NCBI GenBank assembly: GCA_013372875.1
Contig: JABXIW010000338.1
Location: 1 to 11,233, forward strand
DNA: 11,233 nt
Source: Gammaproteobacteria bacterium
GTDB taxonomy: Bacteria; Pseudomonadota; Gammaproteobacteria; Enterobacterales; Kangiellaceae
Reading direction: 5' to 3'
Shown here: piece after piece, positions 5,012 through 11,233 of the stretch
Layout: every line of letters begins with the position of its first letter
Position numbering within the stretch: the stretch's first letter is position 1
Made by a program: the position numbers and the translations under genes
The notes under the pieces: generated by a model
Told to the model about the DNA's origin: nothing
Databases searched by the model: none
Seen by the model: only the letters and a program-made list of their open reading frames with translations

Positions 5012-6487
5012 TTAACCGATGATGAAGAAGAAAATCGCGGTTGCAACAATACCAATCAGTGCATAAGGGAACTGTGTCGTCGCGTGTTGCATGGATGTAC
5101 AACCAGAGCCTTGTGCAGACAACACGGTAGAGTCACTAAAGAAGCAAGAGTGGCTACCGGCCGCTGATGCCGAAAGTAGAGCCGCAACGGTTAAGTGTAG
5201 CGGCACGCCAAGCTGTTCACCCAAAGGCAGAACGATTGGCATCGCTACCGCGAATGTTCCCCAAGAAGATGCAGTAGCAAAGACCAACGCACCAGTAATC
5301 ATAAAGATAATCGCAGGGAAGTAAGACGCCGATAAGTAAGGACTTACGGTCTCAATCACGTATTGCGTGACACCTAGCGAGTCATTGACGGATTTCAGCA
5401 TGAAGCCGCCAATTACGGTTGCAAGCGGCAGTAGCATGACTTTAATGCCATCATAAACAGCTTCGAACATATCGTTCATCGAAATCAGTTTTTGTGCGCC
5501 GTAGAAGCTAATGGTGAAGATCAGTGCGACGAAAACCCCCGCCAGTAGGTCGATACCAAAGTACCAGCTGGCAGCAACGAGGACGATCATCGGTAAAAGG
5601 AAGTTGATCAGACCCATTGTCGGATTGGTGTGCGCAGAAACTTCAGAACCAAAGTCCACATCGGTTGCGCCGTCTGGACGAACTTGACCATTCTTCGCAC
5701 GCTCTTCTGCTTTTTTCATTGCGCCGAGGTCAGGGATTTTTTCCATCGCAACCAGCAGAACAATCACCAAAGTTACCCAGCCGTAAGCCATGTAAGGAAT
5801 TGCTTGCATGTACGTCTGAATACCTTGGCCTGCTTCAGCGACGCCGTTTGCTTCTAGCAGTGAGCTAAAGAAGATGGCCCAAGTTGAAATTGGCACCAGA
5901 ATACAGATAGGCGCTGCGGTTGAATCCACTAGATAAGAGAGCTTTTCACGAGAGATCTTGTAGCCGTCAGTGACTTTTTTCATTGATGATGAAATCGCAA
6001 TTGCGTTTAAGTAGTCATCAATAAAGATCAGGATACCCAGAGCAAATGTCATCAACATCGATTGCTTGCGGCTTTTGACCTTGGTGACAAGCATATCGGA
6101 GAAGCTCAAAATGCTGCCGCCTTTCTCCAACACGGCAATTAGACCGCCCATCAAACCACATACGAGGATGATCCATGCGATGGTTTCATCCATCATCACA
6201 CTCATCGAAATATCGACAATTTGCTCGACCGCTTCGGTTGGATTGAGCAAAAGTACCCCAGCAATTGCGCCACTAAAAAGGGCTTCCACAGTTCGGTGTG
6301 TCGTGAGGGCAAAGACCAAAACCAACGCGGTTGGCAGAAGACTCATCCATCCGTAGGCTTCGCCTTCCTCATGATTTAATCCGATAGTGGTAAAAAAGAT
6401 AAACGTCGCAACTGAGATTAAAGAAACAATAATATGTTGAGTATTGATTTTAAGCGGCGCATCCAGCGCCTTGGTTTGCGTTGTCAT
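5012..6487 (-). CDS. NhaC-family Na+/H+ antiporter-like transporter in the puu locus
   Basis: Polytopic inner-membrane transporter of the Na_H_antiporter (NhaC) family, 491 residues, about 11-12 hydrophobic segments. Family hallmarks: the polar membrane segment FIDDYLNAIAISSSMKKVTDGYKISREKLSYLVDST (about residues 155-190 in two parts), PISTWAIFFSSLL, SSWGTFAVAMPIVLPLG, and near the C-terminus SHSCFFSDSTVLSAQGSGC followed by TQFPYALIG. Known members exchange Na+ with H+, and some exchange organic anions (MleN, malate/lactate). I prefer the ATG at 6487: the SD AAAGGA is about 10 nt away, whereas the ATG at 6496 lies almost against it. It begins 18 nt after puuA, clearly in the same operon, and ends at the terminator. 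Position suggests it moves putrescine, a pathway product such as GABA or glutamate, or Na+/H+ needed for uptake. That is inference. Confidence 0.88.
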   Translation of the reverse strand: MTTQTKALDAPLKINTQHIIVSLISVATFIFFTTIGLNHEEGEAYGWMSLLPTALVLVFALTTHRTVEALFSGAIAGVLLLNPTEAVEQIVDISMSVMMDETIAWIILVCGLMGGLIAVLEKGGSILSFSDMLVTKVKSRKQSMLMTFALGILIFIDDYLNAIAISSSMKKVTDGYKISREKLSYLVDSTAAPICILVPISTWAIFFSSLLEANGVAEAGQGIQTYMQAIPYMAYGWVTLVIVLLVAMEKIPDLGAMKKAEERAKNGQVRPDGATDVDFGSEVSAHTNPTMGLINFLLPMIVLVAASWYFGIDLLAGVFVALIFTISFYGAQKLISMNDMFEAVYDGIKVMLLPLATVIGGFMLKSVNDSLGVTQYVIETVSPYLSASYFPAIIFMITGALVFATASSWGTFAVAMPIVLPLGEQLGVPLHLTVAALLSASAAGSHSCFFSDSTVLSAQGSGCTSMQHATTQFPYALIGIVATAIFFFIIG

Positions 6488-6505
6488 AAAGTGCATTTCC
6501 TTTGT

Positions 6506-7849
6506 TTATGCCGAGTGCAACATCCAGTCGATTTCCAATGGAGTAATCGCTCGCTCAAATTCTGCGAGTTCACTCCGCTTGCAAGCTAGATACAAGTCAA
6601 TAAAGTCTTGTGAGATGTATTGAGCTAACTCGCTGTGCTCCAGTCGCTCTAGCGCTTCTGACATACGCAGCGGCAGTTCAACAGCATCGTCACTTAAGGT
6701 TGGCGGACATTGGTCTTTGGTGTAGTTATCACTCGCTAATACTGCGGAAAGTACTACTGCAGCGAGAATGTAAGGGTTAACGTCAGCGCCAGCGATACGA
6801 TGCTCAATACGACGGTTTTTACTGTCGCTAATCGGCACACGCAGCGCCACGCCTCGGTGGTTTTCTCCCCAGTCAGCTTTTGTTGGCACATATGCACCCG
6901 GTAAAAAGCGGCGGAAGGAGTTAACGTTCGGACAAATCAAACCCATGGCATCGGAGGTTTGTGACAACATGGCTGCCATGGTTTGATAGAAGAAGGGGCT
7001 AGCTTGACCATCGGTTTGACTAAAGTGGTTGTTACCATCTTTATCAACCAAGCTGAGGTGAATGTGCATGCCATTACCCGCTTGTTCACCAAAAGGTTTC
7101 GCCATAAATGTCGCATCAAACCCGTGCTGGTGAGCCACTTGGCGAATCAAACGTTTTGCAATGATGATCTCATCACACGCTCGCAGTACATCTTTGGAAT
7201 GGTTGAAGTTGATTTCGAACTGTCCCGGTGCAGACTCAGAAAGAGCGCCGGACGTATTCAACCCTTGCTCTAATGCGATTCGATTAAGATCGGTCAAGAA
7301 ATCCGCGTAGTCATCTAATCCATCAAGGTCGTAAACCTCGGTGTCTTTTTCTCGAGTTTTCTTCGTTGGATTAATTGCCGTTAATGGTTCGCCATTTTCC
7401 CCGCGAGTTTTGTCGATTAAATAGAATTCTAACTCTAGCGCGACACATGGGTACTGATCTTTGGCATGCAGCGTTTGCAACATAGACGCGAGAATGTTCC
7501 GGATGAACAGTGGGTTAGGGTGTTGCCCGGTTTCATCCATCATACTAAGCAGTAGTTGGCCAACTTGTTCCTTTGCCGTTGGCATCAAAGTACCACTGAT
7601 TGGGTAACAGAGGTGATCTGGCTCTCCGAGATCTTCGCCCAACCCCGCAGTTTCAACGACGTTACCTTTGGTATCGAGGGTGATGGTCGAGAGGGGGAGT
7701 GCTACCCCTTTATCAAGCTTCTCTAGTGCGTCTATCGGGATGCGCTTTCCTCTTGGAGTGGCATTGATATCGGTAAAGATAAGGTCGATAAATTCTATAT
7801 CGGGCCATTTTTGTTTAAAATTTTGTACTTCCTGTAGATACGATTCCAT
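6506..7849 (-). CDS. puuA: Gamma-glutamylputrescine synthetase
   Basis: ATP-dependent ligase joining L-glutamate to putrescine, first step of the Puu route; cytoplasmic, glutamine-synthetase family, 447 residues. Seen: N-terminal beta-grasp with FTDINATPRGKRIP (about 25-38), then the catalytic domain with VALELEFYL (Glu139, Glu141), SESAPGQFEINF (Glu205, Glu212), GNGMHIHLSL (His262, His264), NSFRRFLPGAYVP (Arg313/314) and RRIEHRIAGADVNPY (Glu349). These are the metal, glutamate and ATP ligands of the family, all present. The whole chain aligns with E. coli PuuA from memory (GNVVETAGLGEDLGEPD, IEWML-like end), more closely than with GlnA. The ATG at 7849 has GGAGAAGA just upstream; the frame runs back to a TTG at 7894 with no ribosome binding site. 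First gene of the minus-strand operon, divergent from puuD. Confidence 0.95.
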   Translation of the reverse strand: MESYLQEVQNFKQKWPDIEFIDLIFTDINATPRGKRIPIDALEKLDKGVALPLSTITLDTKGNVVETAGLGEDLGEPDHLCYPISGTLMPTAKEQVGQLLLSMMDETGQHPNPLFIRNILASMLQTLHAKDQYPCVALELEFYLIDKTRGENGEPLTAINPTKKTREKDTEVYDLDGLDDYADFLTDLNRIALEQGLNTSGALSESAPGQFEINFNHSKDVLRACDEIIIAKRLIRQVAHQHGFDATFMAKPFGEQAGNGMHIHLSLVDKDGNNHFSQTDGQASPFFYQTMAAMLSQTSDAMGLICPNVNSFRRFLPGAYVPTKADWGENHRGVALRVPISDSKNRRIEHRIAGADVNPYILAAVVLSAVLASDNYTKDQCPPTLSDDAVELPLRMSEALERLEHSELAQYISQDFIDLYLACKRSELAEFERAITPLEIDWMLHSA

Positions 7850-8189
7850 TTTCTTCTCCAAATAGCCTGACGAGTAGAAATTAGAAATAACCAAATTAAC
7901 AAATAAATTACAGTGCTTTAATTAAATTGTTTGTTTTTCAGGTTATTTTTAATTTAAACATGCACTTATACTGTGCTTTTGGTGTTTAACGGCTGGTTTT
8001 TATGTCTTTCTGTTAACTATTTTGTAACAGTTGGTTTTGTTTTGTTCAATATAATGAGCATAAATATTCAATTTAGTGGCCTAAATAGTGCGTTAGATCA
8101 CGTTGTGACGATAATAACGAATATCCGTGTTGATAATTTTGTACATGGTTTGTAGGGTAAATGTTAAATAAATCGAACACGGAAATGTC
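7850..8189. promoter_or_regulatory. Divergent puuA / puuD control region
   Basis: 340 nt, strongly AT-rich, between the divergent operons. It must carry both promoters. The clearest site is the PuuR-like operator at 8043-8060. Also seen are an inverted repeat GCAC-N7-GTGC (7962-7976) and a TCACGTTGTGA palindrome near 8098-8108, for which I have no assignment. I could not place a well-matched -35/-10 pair for the puuA side. An upstream ATG at 8161 opens a short out-of-frame ORF overlapping the puuD start; I do not consider it a gene. Confidence 0.6.
8043..8060 (+). promoter_or_regulatory. Putative PuuR operator overlapping a TATAAT -10
   Basis: TGTTCA-atataa-TGAGCA is an imperfect inverted repeat. 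The stretch 8046-8060, TCAATATAATGAGCA, matches the E. coli PuuR box AAAATATAATGAACA (recalled) at 12 of 15 positions. It contains a perfect TATAAT at 8050-8055, so PuuR bound here would block RNA polymerase reading towards puuD. No good -35 is found at the ideal spacing. Confidence 0.6.
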
Positions 8190-8936
8190 ATGTCAGGAAC
8201 ACGCAAACCCATCATTGGTGTGGTTAGCTGCACTAAAGAGTTAGGTGGCTATCAGATACAAGCGGTCAACGACTTTTACTTATGCGTCGTTAAGGATTTT
8301 GGAGGGCTACCGATTATGTTAGCTCCAGAAATGTCAGGAGACGACGTAGCCACCATATTAGACATGTGTGATGGCTTCCTATTTCCTGGTAGTCATTCGA
8401 ATGTTGCTCCGCATCGATACAATGCAACACATGAAGAAAGCCATAAAGATGAAGCGCGTGATGAACTATCACTGACGTTAATTCGTCACGCGGTAGACCA
8501 AAACATTCCGTGCCTTGGTATCTGTCGCGGTTTCCAAGAGATGAATGTTGCACTAGGCGGCTCATTAAACCCAGCCGTTCACGACTCAGGCTTTAATGAT
8601 CATCGCGAAGCGACTGTTGAAGATTTCGAACAAAAATACGCGCCCGCTCATGCGGTATTAGTGCAAAAGCAGAGTTTGTTTGAACAATGGTTGGTACAAA
8701 ATCACTGGGAAAATACCACCTTTTTTGAAGTGAACACGCTGCACAATCAAGGCGTCGATCAGCTTGCCCCTCAGCTGCAAGTTGAAGCTAAAGCCCCGGA
8801 TGGCCTAGTAGAAGCATTTAGTCTTCCGCAACAAAAATTTTTCGTTGGCGTGCAGTGGCACCCAGAATGGAAAGCAAAAAACAATCATTTCTCTCAAATT
8901 TTATTCAATGAATTTATGATGGCAGCCTCTCGTTAA
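8190..8936 (+). CDS. puuD: Gamma-glutamyl-GABA hydrolase
   Basis: Class I glutamine-amidotransferase-like hydrolase (peptidase C26) that splits gamma-glutamyl-GABA into GABA and glutamate, last step of the gamma-glutamylated branch; cytoplasmic, 248 residues versus about 254 in E. coli. Seen: KPIIGVVSCTKE at the N-terminus, DGFLFPGSHSNVAPHRY (about 61-77), the nucleophile elbow CLGICRGFQEMN with Cys112, and GVQWHPEW with His224 and Glu226 to complete the triad. APDGLVEAF before the last strand is also typical. The ATG at 8190 has GGAA five bases upstream, a weak ribosome binding site; an ATG at 8185 is out of frame. First gene of the rightward operon puuDRCB, 18 nt before puuR, probably repressed by PuuR. 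Confidence 0.95.
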   Translation: MSGTRKPIIGVVSCTKELGGYQIQAVNDFYLCVVKDFGGLPIMLAPEMSGDDVATILDMCDGFLFPGSHSNVAPHRYNATHEESHKDEARDELSLTLIRHAVDQNIPCLGICRGFQEMNVALGGSLNPAVHDSGFNDHREATVEDFEQKYAPAHAVLVQKQSLFEQWLVQNHWENTTFFEVNTLHNQGVDQLAPQLQVEAKAPDGLVEAFSLPQQKFFVGVQWHPEWKAKNNHFSQILFNEFMMAASR

Positions 8937-8954
8937 ACGTTTGGAGCTGCATGA

Positions 8955-9512
8955 ATGGACAATCATGAGATTGGTAAAAATATTGTTCAGTTACGTAAAA
9001 AACATGGATTGTCACAAAGGGAATTAGCCGAACGCGCTGGTATTACCCACAGTGCAATCTCGTCCATTGAAAATGGCAAAGTGAGCCCGTCGGTCAGCTC
9101 ACTACAAAAAATCGTCAACGTATTTTCTTTATCACTGTCGGAGTTTTTCATTTTTGAACAATCTTCGAATGATGAAGTGAAAGTGGTCTTCAAACCGTCA
9201 GATCTCGTGGAAATTGGGAGCGAGACGGTATCCATGAAACTAGTGACGAATGGCGACAAAGATCAAGTTATTGGATTCTTGATCGAAGAATACGCACCAC
9301 ATGGAACAACAGGTGCGGCGGAAATTAGACACGAAGGCGAAGAGGTCGGCACGATTTTAGAGGGAGAAATCACTCTAGAGTACAAAGGCCACTCCTACGT
9401 CCTCACAGCCGGCGAGTCGTACATTATTGATACGACGAAGCCACATCGATTTACGAATCACACAGACAAGGCTTGTCGATTGATAAGTGCGCATACGCCA
9501 ACCACATTTTAG
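8955..9512 (+). CDS. puuR: HTH-cupin transcriptional repressor of putrescine utilisation
   Basis: Cytoplasmic DNA-binding repressor, 185 residues, same length as E. coli PuuR. Residues about 8-62 form a Cro/CI-type helix-turn-helix (IVQLRKKHGLSQRELAERAG, ITHSAISSIENGKVSPSVSS). Residues about 110-180 form a cupin_2 sensor domain (HEGEEVGTILEGEITLEYKG, SYIIDTTKPHRFTNHTDKACR) expected to bind the inducer. In E. coli, putrescine relieves PuuR repression; the same role here is inferred from position between puuD and puuC and from the operator in the divergent region. GGAG lies eight bases before the ATG at 8955. It is separated from puuD by 18 nt and from puuC by 35 nt that contain a hairpin. Confidence 0.94.
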   Translation: MDNHEIGKNIVQLRKKHGLSQRELAERAGITHSAISSIENGKVSPSVSSLQKIVNVFSLSLSEFFIFEQSSNDEVKVVFKPSDLVEIGSETVSMKLVTNGDKDQVIGFLIEEYAPHGTTGAAEIRHEGEEVGTILEGEITLEYKGHSYVLTAGESYIIDTTKPHRFTNHTDKACRLISAHTPTTF

Positions 9513-9522
9513 TGGGGGCTTG

Positions 9523-9540
9523 CCTTGTGTGATCACAAGG
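9523..9540 (+). promoter_or_regulatory. Hairpin masking the puuC ribosome binding site
   Basis: CCTTGTG (9523-9529), loop TGAT, CACAAGG (9534-9540): a perfect 7-bp stem. Its 3' arm supplies the AAGG of the Shine-Dalgarno AAGGAG (9537-9542), six nt before the puuC ATG. The same bases include the 10-bp palindrome TGTGATCACA (9528-9537). It could limit puuC translation unless upstream ribosomes melt it, or be a protein site. Function is inferred. Confidence 0.5.
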
Positions 9541-9547
9541 AGAGCGT

Positions 9548-11032
9548 ATGAAAACCCAAGAGCAATGGATTGAACTAAAAAACAATCTAAACATCGAAAA
9601 CAGGGCGTACATTAACGGTGAATACAGTGCCGCTTTAACAGGGCAAACCATCCCGGTAGTTAACCCAGCAACAGACGAGATATTCACCGAAATCGCCCGT
9701 TGCCAAAGTGAAGATGTCGACCTTGCCGTATCATGCGCTCGCCAAGCATTTCAATCAGGTCAGTGGAGCGAGAGCAGCCCAGCTCATCGCAAAGCAGTGC
9801 TTAAACAGTTTGCTGACCTGATTGAGCAACACCAAGAAGAGTTAGCACTATTAGAAACTCTCGATACTGGTAAACCTATCTCTCACAGCTTCTCGACCGA
9901 TATTCCTGGCGCAGCAAACTCTTTACGCTGGTACGCCGAAGCTATCGACAAAGTGTACGGTGAAGTTGCCCCAACGGAAAAAGACGTACATGCCTTTATT
10001 TCCCATCAGCCAATTGGCGTGGTGGCTGCGGTTGTACCGTGGAACTTCCCACTTTGGCTTGCGTGCTGGAAGCTTGGCCCTGCTTTAGCGGCTGGTAACA
10101 GCGTGATTCTAAAACCGTCAGAAAAATCTTCTCTCACCGCGATATTCCTAGGTCAACTTGCTTCTCAAGCGGGCTTGCCAACAGGCGTTTTCCAAGTCGT
10201 TACGGGTTTTGGTCATGAAGCTGGCGACGCGCTGGCGAAACACCAAGACGTAGACTGCATCGCCTTCACAGGCTCGACGCGTATTGCAGGTCAACTGATG
10301 GTCAGCTCGGGTGAGAGCAACCTAAAGCGCGTGTTTGCAGAAGCGGGCGGCAAGAACGCGAACATCGTGTTTGAAGATTGTGATGATTTAGACCGCGCAG
10401 CAGCAGAAACCGCTGCAGGGTGTTTCTACAACCAAGGTGAGGTGTGCGTCGCGGCAACCCGCCTGCTTGTTCACGAAAGCATCAAAGATCAGTTCATAGA
10501 AAAAGTTATTCAAGCGTCGAAAGCGTTCACGCCAAAAGACCCAATGGACCCAAGTTCATCCATGGGCGCGCTTATCGACCAAGATCATAAATCAAAAGTG
10601 TTGGAATACATCTCGTTAGGTGAATCAGAAGGTGCAAACGTGCGTTGTGGCGGCGATGTTGATGGGCAGGGCGCATTTGTTTCCCCAACCATTTTAGACA
10701 ACGTCGACAACAAGATGCGTGTCGCCCAAGAGGAAATTTTTGGTCCGGTGCTGTGTGTCATTCCATTCAAAGATGAAGCGCAAGCAATTGAGATCGCTAA
10801 CGATTCGAAGTACGGCTTAGGTGCTGCACTTTGGAGCAGCAATATCAACCGCGTTCATCGCGTAGCAAAACGACTGCAAGCCGGCTCGGTTTGGGTCAAC
10901 AACTACAACGAAGGTGACATGACGGTCCCATTTGGTGGATTCAAAATGAGCGGAAATGGTCGAGACAAGTCTCTCCACGCGATTGAAAAATTCACCGAAA
11001 CCAAAACCACTTGGATTCGCCTCCACCCTTAA
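9548..11032 (+). CDS. puuC: Gamma-glutamyl-gamma-aminobutyraldehyde dehydrogenase
   Basis: NAD(P)+-dependent aldehyde dehydrogenase that oxidises gamma-glutamyl-gamma-aminobutyraldehyde to gamma-glutamyl-GABA; cytoplasmic, 494 residues, one fewer than E. coli PuuC. Seen: INGEYSA and PVVNPATDEI at the N-terminus, the cofactor region VVPWNFPLW (Asn166) and ILKPSEKSSLTA, TGFGHEAGDALAKH, the GSTRIAGQL turn, FAEAGGKNANIV with the general base Glu265, CFYNQGEVCVAATR with nucleophile Cys300, EEIFGPVL and the C-terminal PFGGFKMSGNGRDKS. All active-site residues are present. The specific substrate follows from the puu context; ALDHs of this class are often broad. The start at 9548 has AAGGAG six nt upstream inside a hairpin. 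puuB follows after 37 nt. Confidence 0.94.
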   Translation: MKTQEQWIELKNNLNIENRAYINGEYSAALTGQTIPVVNPATDEIFTEIARCQSEDVDLAVSCARQAFQSGQWSESSPAHRKAVLKQFADLIEQHQEELALLETLDTGKPISHSFSTDIPGAANSLRWYAEAIDKVYGEVAPTEKDVHAFISHQPIGVVAAVVPWNFPLWLACWKLGPALAAGNSVILKPSEKSSLTAIFLGQLASQAGLPTGVFQVVTGFGHEAGDALAKHQDVDCIAFTGSTRIAGQLMVSSGESNLKRVFAEAGGKNANIVFEDCDDLDRAAAETAAGCFYNQGEVCVAATRLLVHESIKDQFIEKVIQASKAFTPKDPMDPSSSMGALIDQDHKSKVLEYISLGESEGANVRCGGDVDGQGAFVSPTILDNVDNKMRVAQEEIFGPVLCVIPFKDEAQAIEIANDSKYGLGAALWSSNINRVHRVAKRLQAGSVWVNNYNEGDMTVPFGGFKMSGNGRDKSLHAIEKFTETKTTWIRLHP

Positions 11033-11069
11033 GCCTGCTGACGATTACGATAAATAAAGGAATAGTTCT

Positions 11070-11233
11070 ATGAACAAGCATACGGATTCGTTCTACGCGC
11101 ACTCTGTGCCAAACATGCCGGAATACCCACAACTGCAAGACAACATCGAGTGCGATGTGTGTGTAGTCGGTGCGGGATTCTCTGGTCTTTCTTCTGCGCT
11201 GCACCTTGCAGAAAAAGGTTTTAAAGTCGTTGT
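11070..11233 (+). CDS. puuB: Gamma-glutamylputrescine oxidase, 5' end only
   Basis: First 54 codons of a gene cut by the window edge. Seen: after about 28 residues (FYAHSVPNMPEYPQL) comes a dinucleotide-binding fold CDVCVVGAGFSGLSSALHLAEKG, matching GxGxxG of FAD-dependent DAO-type oxidoreductases. Position right after puuC and the N-terminal pattern fit PuuB, which oxidises gamma-glutamylputrescine to the aldehyde with H2O2 release. The ATG at 11070 has AAAGG about nine nt upstream. The last codon is incomplete at 11233. The family is secure; the name rests on operon order. Confidence 0.85.
   Translation, partial: MNKHTDSFYAHSVPNMPEYPQLQDNIECDVCVVGAGFSGLSSALHLAEKGFKVV

Noticed and set aside
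5617..5868. Two overlapping + strand ORFs within the NhaC-family gene
   Set aside because: They are antisense shadows of a complete, well-recognised transporter.
7850..7894. Longer PuuA starting at 7894
   Set aside because: That start is TTG without a ribosome binding site; ATG at 7849 has GGAGAAGA at good spacing.
8098..8125. CRP site in the puu control region
   Set aside because: TGTGACGATAATAACG has one good half only; the second half does not match TCACA.
7973..8155. Hydrophobic 60-residue + strand ORF in the puuA-puuD gap
   Set aside because: It starts at a non-ATG codon without SD, overlaps the operator and TATAAT, and its hydrophobicity follows from T-rich DNA.

Overview
The window looks like Vibrio chromosome, most probably the Harveyi clade (V. 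parahaemolyticus / V. alginolyticus type). Two things point there: integron attC sites of the roughly 120-bp Vibrio superintegron repeat kind, and a putrescine-catabolism (puu) cluster laid out as in Enterobacteria. The species is an inference.

Bases 1-4117 look like the distal end of a chromosomal integron cassette array. Two attC sites (1-120, 291-418) read on the + strand. They are followed by an attC-like fold (433-555), a small minus-strand cassette gene that appears split by a decayed IS1595-family element (about 797-1660), and a run of minus-strand accessory genes: a LysE/RhtB exporter, a RimJ/RimL-like N-acetyltransferase, a VOC (glyoxalase-fold) protein and a DUF3291 protein. A clear attC (3063-3188) lies directly after the VOC gene but on the minus strand, opposite to the first two. 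The array end has therefore apparently been rearranged.

Bases 4118-5000 are the boundary. A gene-poor stretch carries a candidate promoter for each direction. It is followed by an orphan four-helix membrane protein on + and a strong bidirectional terminator.

Bases 5012-11233 are a divergent putrescine-utilisation locus. On the minus strand, puuA (gamma-glutamylputrescine synthetase) is followed 18 nt later by an NhaC-family transporter, in the slot held by puuP in E. coli. On the plus strand are puuD (gamma-glutamyl-GABA hydrolase), puuR (HTH-cupin repressor), puuC (aldehyde dehydrogenase) and the start of puuB (FAD oxidase), which the window edge cuts. In the known pathway PuuA glutamylates putrescine, PuuB oxidises it to an aldehyde, PuuC oxidises that to gamma-glutamyl-GABA, and PuuD releases GABA and glutamate. 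The 340-bp divergent control region has a PuuR-like operator laid over a perfect TATAAT. A hairpin covers the puuC ribosome binding site.

There are no rRNA, tRNA or CRISPR features. I see no clearly new system. The most unusual elements are the attC orientation switch with the IS-split cassette gene, and the NhaC-type transporter built into the puu operon.
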